Source: Pseudomonadota bacterium (GTDB lineage Bacteria > Myxococcota_A > Polyangia > Polyangiales > Polyangiaceae). Taken from it: a DNA stretch of 64,000 bases. Below are positions 63,723 through 64,000 of the stretch, piece by piece. The position numbers were made by a program, and so were the translations under genes. The stretch lies in NCBI GenBank assembly GCA_023428245.1, contig JAEYYX010000121.1, forward strand, positions 1 through 64,000, written 5' to 3'. Under the pieces are notes generated by a model. It did not search any database. It was not told the DNA's origin and worked only from the letters and a program-made list of their open reading frames with translations. How positions within the stretch are numbered: the first letter of the stretch is position 1; every line of letters starts with the position of its first letter.

Positions 63723-64000
63723 ATGAGAAATAATTCACTGAAGACCGTAATCGCGCTGGGGCTCTTTTTGGCCCCGAACCTCGCCCTGGCTGACGAAGGC
63801 CCTTCGATCAATGATTTGAAGGTCGCCACCGATACGCTCTGGGTCGTATTTGCAGGCCTCATGGTGTTCTTCATGAACGCCGGATTCGGTCTGGTGGAGT
63901 CGGGATTTTGCCGGAAAAAGAACACCGTCAACATCCTCGCGAAGAACGTGATCGTCTTCGCTCTCACCACGCTCATCTACTACGCCGTCGGCTTCGGCAT
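63723..64000 (+). CDS. amt: ammonium transporter Amt, 5' part (runs off the window)
   Basis: Only the first 92 residues are in the window. ATG 63723 lies eight bases after GAGGAG. A signal-like segment (TVIALGLFLAPNLALADEG) precedes the mature start, then the first transmembrane helix with the Amt signature DTLWVVFAGLMVFFMNAGFGLVE broken into its usual parts, GFCRKKNTVNILAKN and the second helix FALTTLIYYAVGFG. Amt proteins are trimers that conduct ammonium across the inner membrane. A glnK/glnB gene, if present, would lie beyond 64000. Confidence 0.93.
   Translation, partial: MRNNSLKTVIALGLFLAPNLALADEGPSINDLKVATDTLWVVFAGLMVFFMNAGFGLVESGFCRKKNTVNILAKNVIVFALTTLIYYAVGFG

Noticed and set aside
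1..64000. tRNA, rRNA, insertion sequence, prophage or integrase genes
   Set aside because: No cloverleaf with a TTCGA-type arm, rRNA-like stretch, transposase or phage motif was found on reading both strands; small RNAs cannot be excluded by eye.

Overview
The window is GC-rich, densely coded chromosomal DNA. It most likely comes from a myxobacterium (Myxococcota, probably a Polyangia-type genome). That inference rests on two Hanks-type kinases and a pseudokinase, PilZ and FHA proteins, many TPR/HEAT proteins, exported proteins with long Gly/Ser linkers, and plant-polysaccharide enzymes. I see no rRNA, tRNA, CRISPR array, insertion sequence, phage gene or integrase. It reads as ordinary chromosome rather than an island.

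Layout. 0.1-2.5 kb (+): an exported glycine-rich protein and a cytosolic Ser/Thr kinase with a coiled-coil tail. 2.5-9.8 kb (-): six tightly packed genes in transcription order ccmE, hemE, hemY, slt (lytic transglycosylase), membrane dipeptidase and a DUF1232 protein, that is, haem supply followed by wall turnover. 9.9-14.1 kb (+): a zinc-ribbon membrane protein, grpE, dnaK and a lipoprotein. 14.2-17.4 kb: dnaA (-), a 720-bp non-coding region that is the origin candidate, and a porin-like protein (+). 17.4-27 kb: an orphan protein, the UvrD/PcrA helicase with a small TPR protein, and a 1473-residue kinase/STAND ATPase/TPR protein overlapping a patatin lipase gene. 27-36.5 kb: a TPR lipoprotein, a CASTOR/POLLUX-like channel, a PilZ protein, proC, a large secreted protein and nadA.

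36.5-40.3 kb is the most unusual signalling patch. A transmembrane pseudokinase with a PEGA domain lies beside a tail-anchored FHA protein, and divergent to them is a PilZ-TM-AMIN fusion. 40.3-47.2 kb: tsaD, pepA and a 1300-residue exported TPR/HEAT protein. 47.3-52.8 kb: envelope glycan/lipid membrane proteins (YbhN-type, DUF808, a GT2 polyprenyl-phosphate glycosyltransferase, DUF2079). 52.9-55.6 kb: the overlapping agmatine-to-putrescine operon aguB-aguA plus a HAD phosphatase. 55.7-58.7 kb: a GH53 galactanase and a CE15 glucuronoyl esterase. 59-64 kb: YgiQ radical SAM protein, a trypsin-like lipoprotein, a lytic transglycosylase and the 5' end of an ammonium transporter gene that runs off the window.

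The strongest candidates for something undescribed are the FHA/pseudokinase pair with the PilZ-AMIN bridge, the kinase-STAND/patatin pair, the CcmE with a CxxxY haem motif, and the channel with a non-canonical filter. All functional statements are inferences from the sequence alone; no database search was run.
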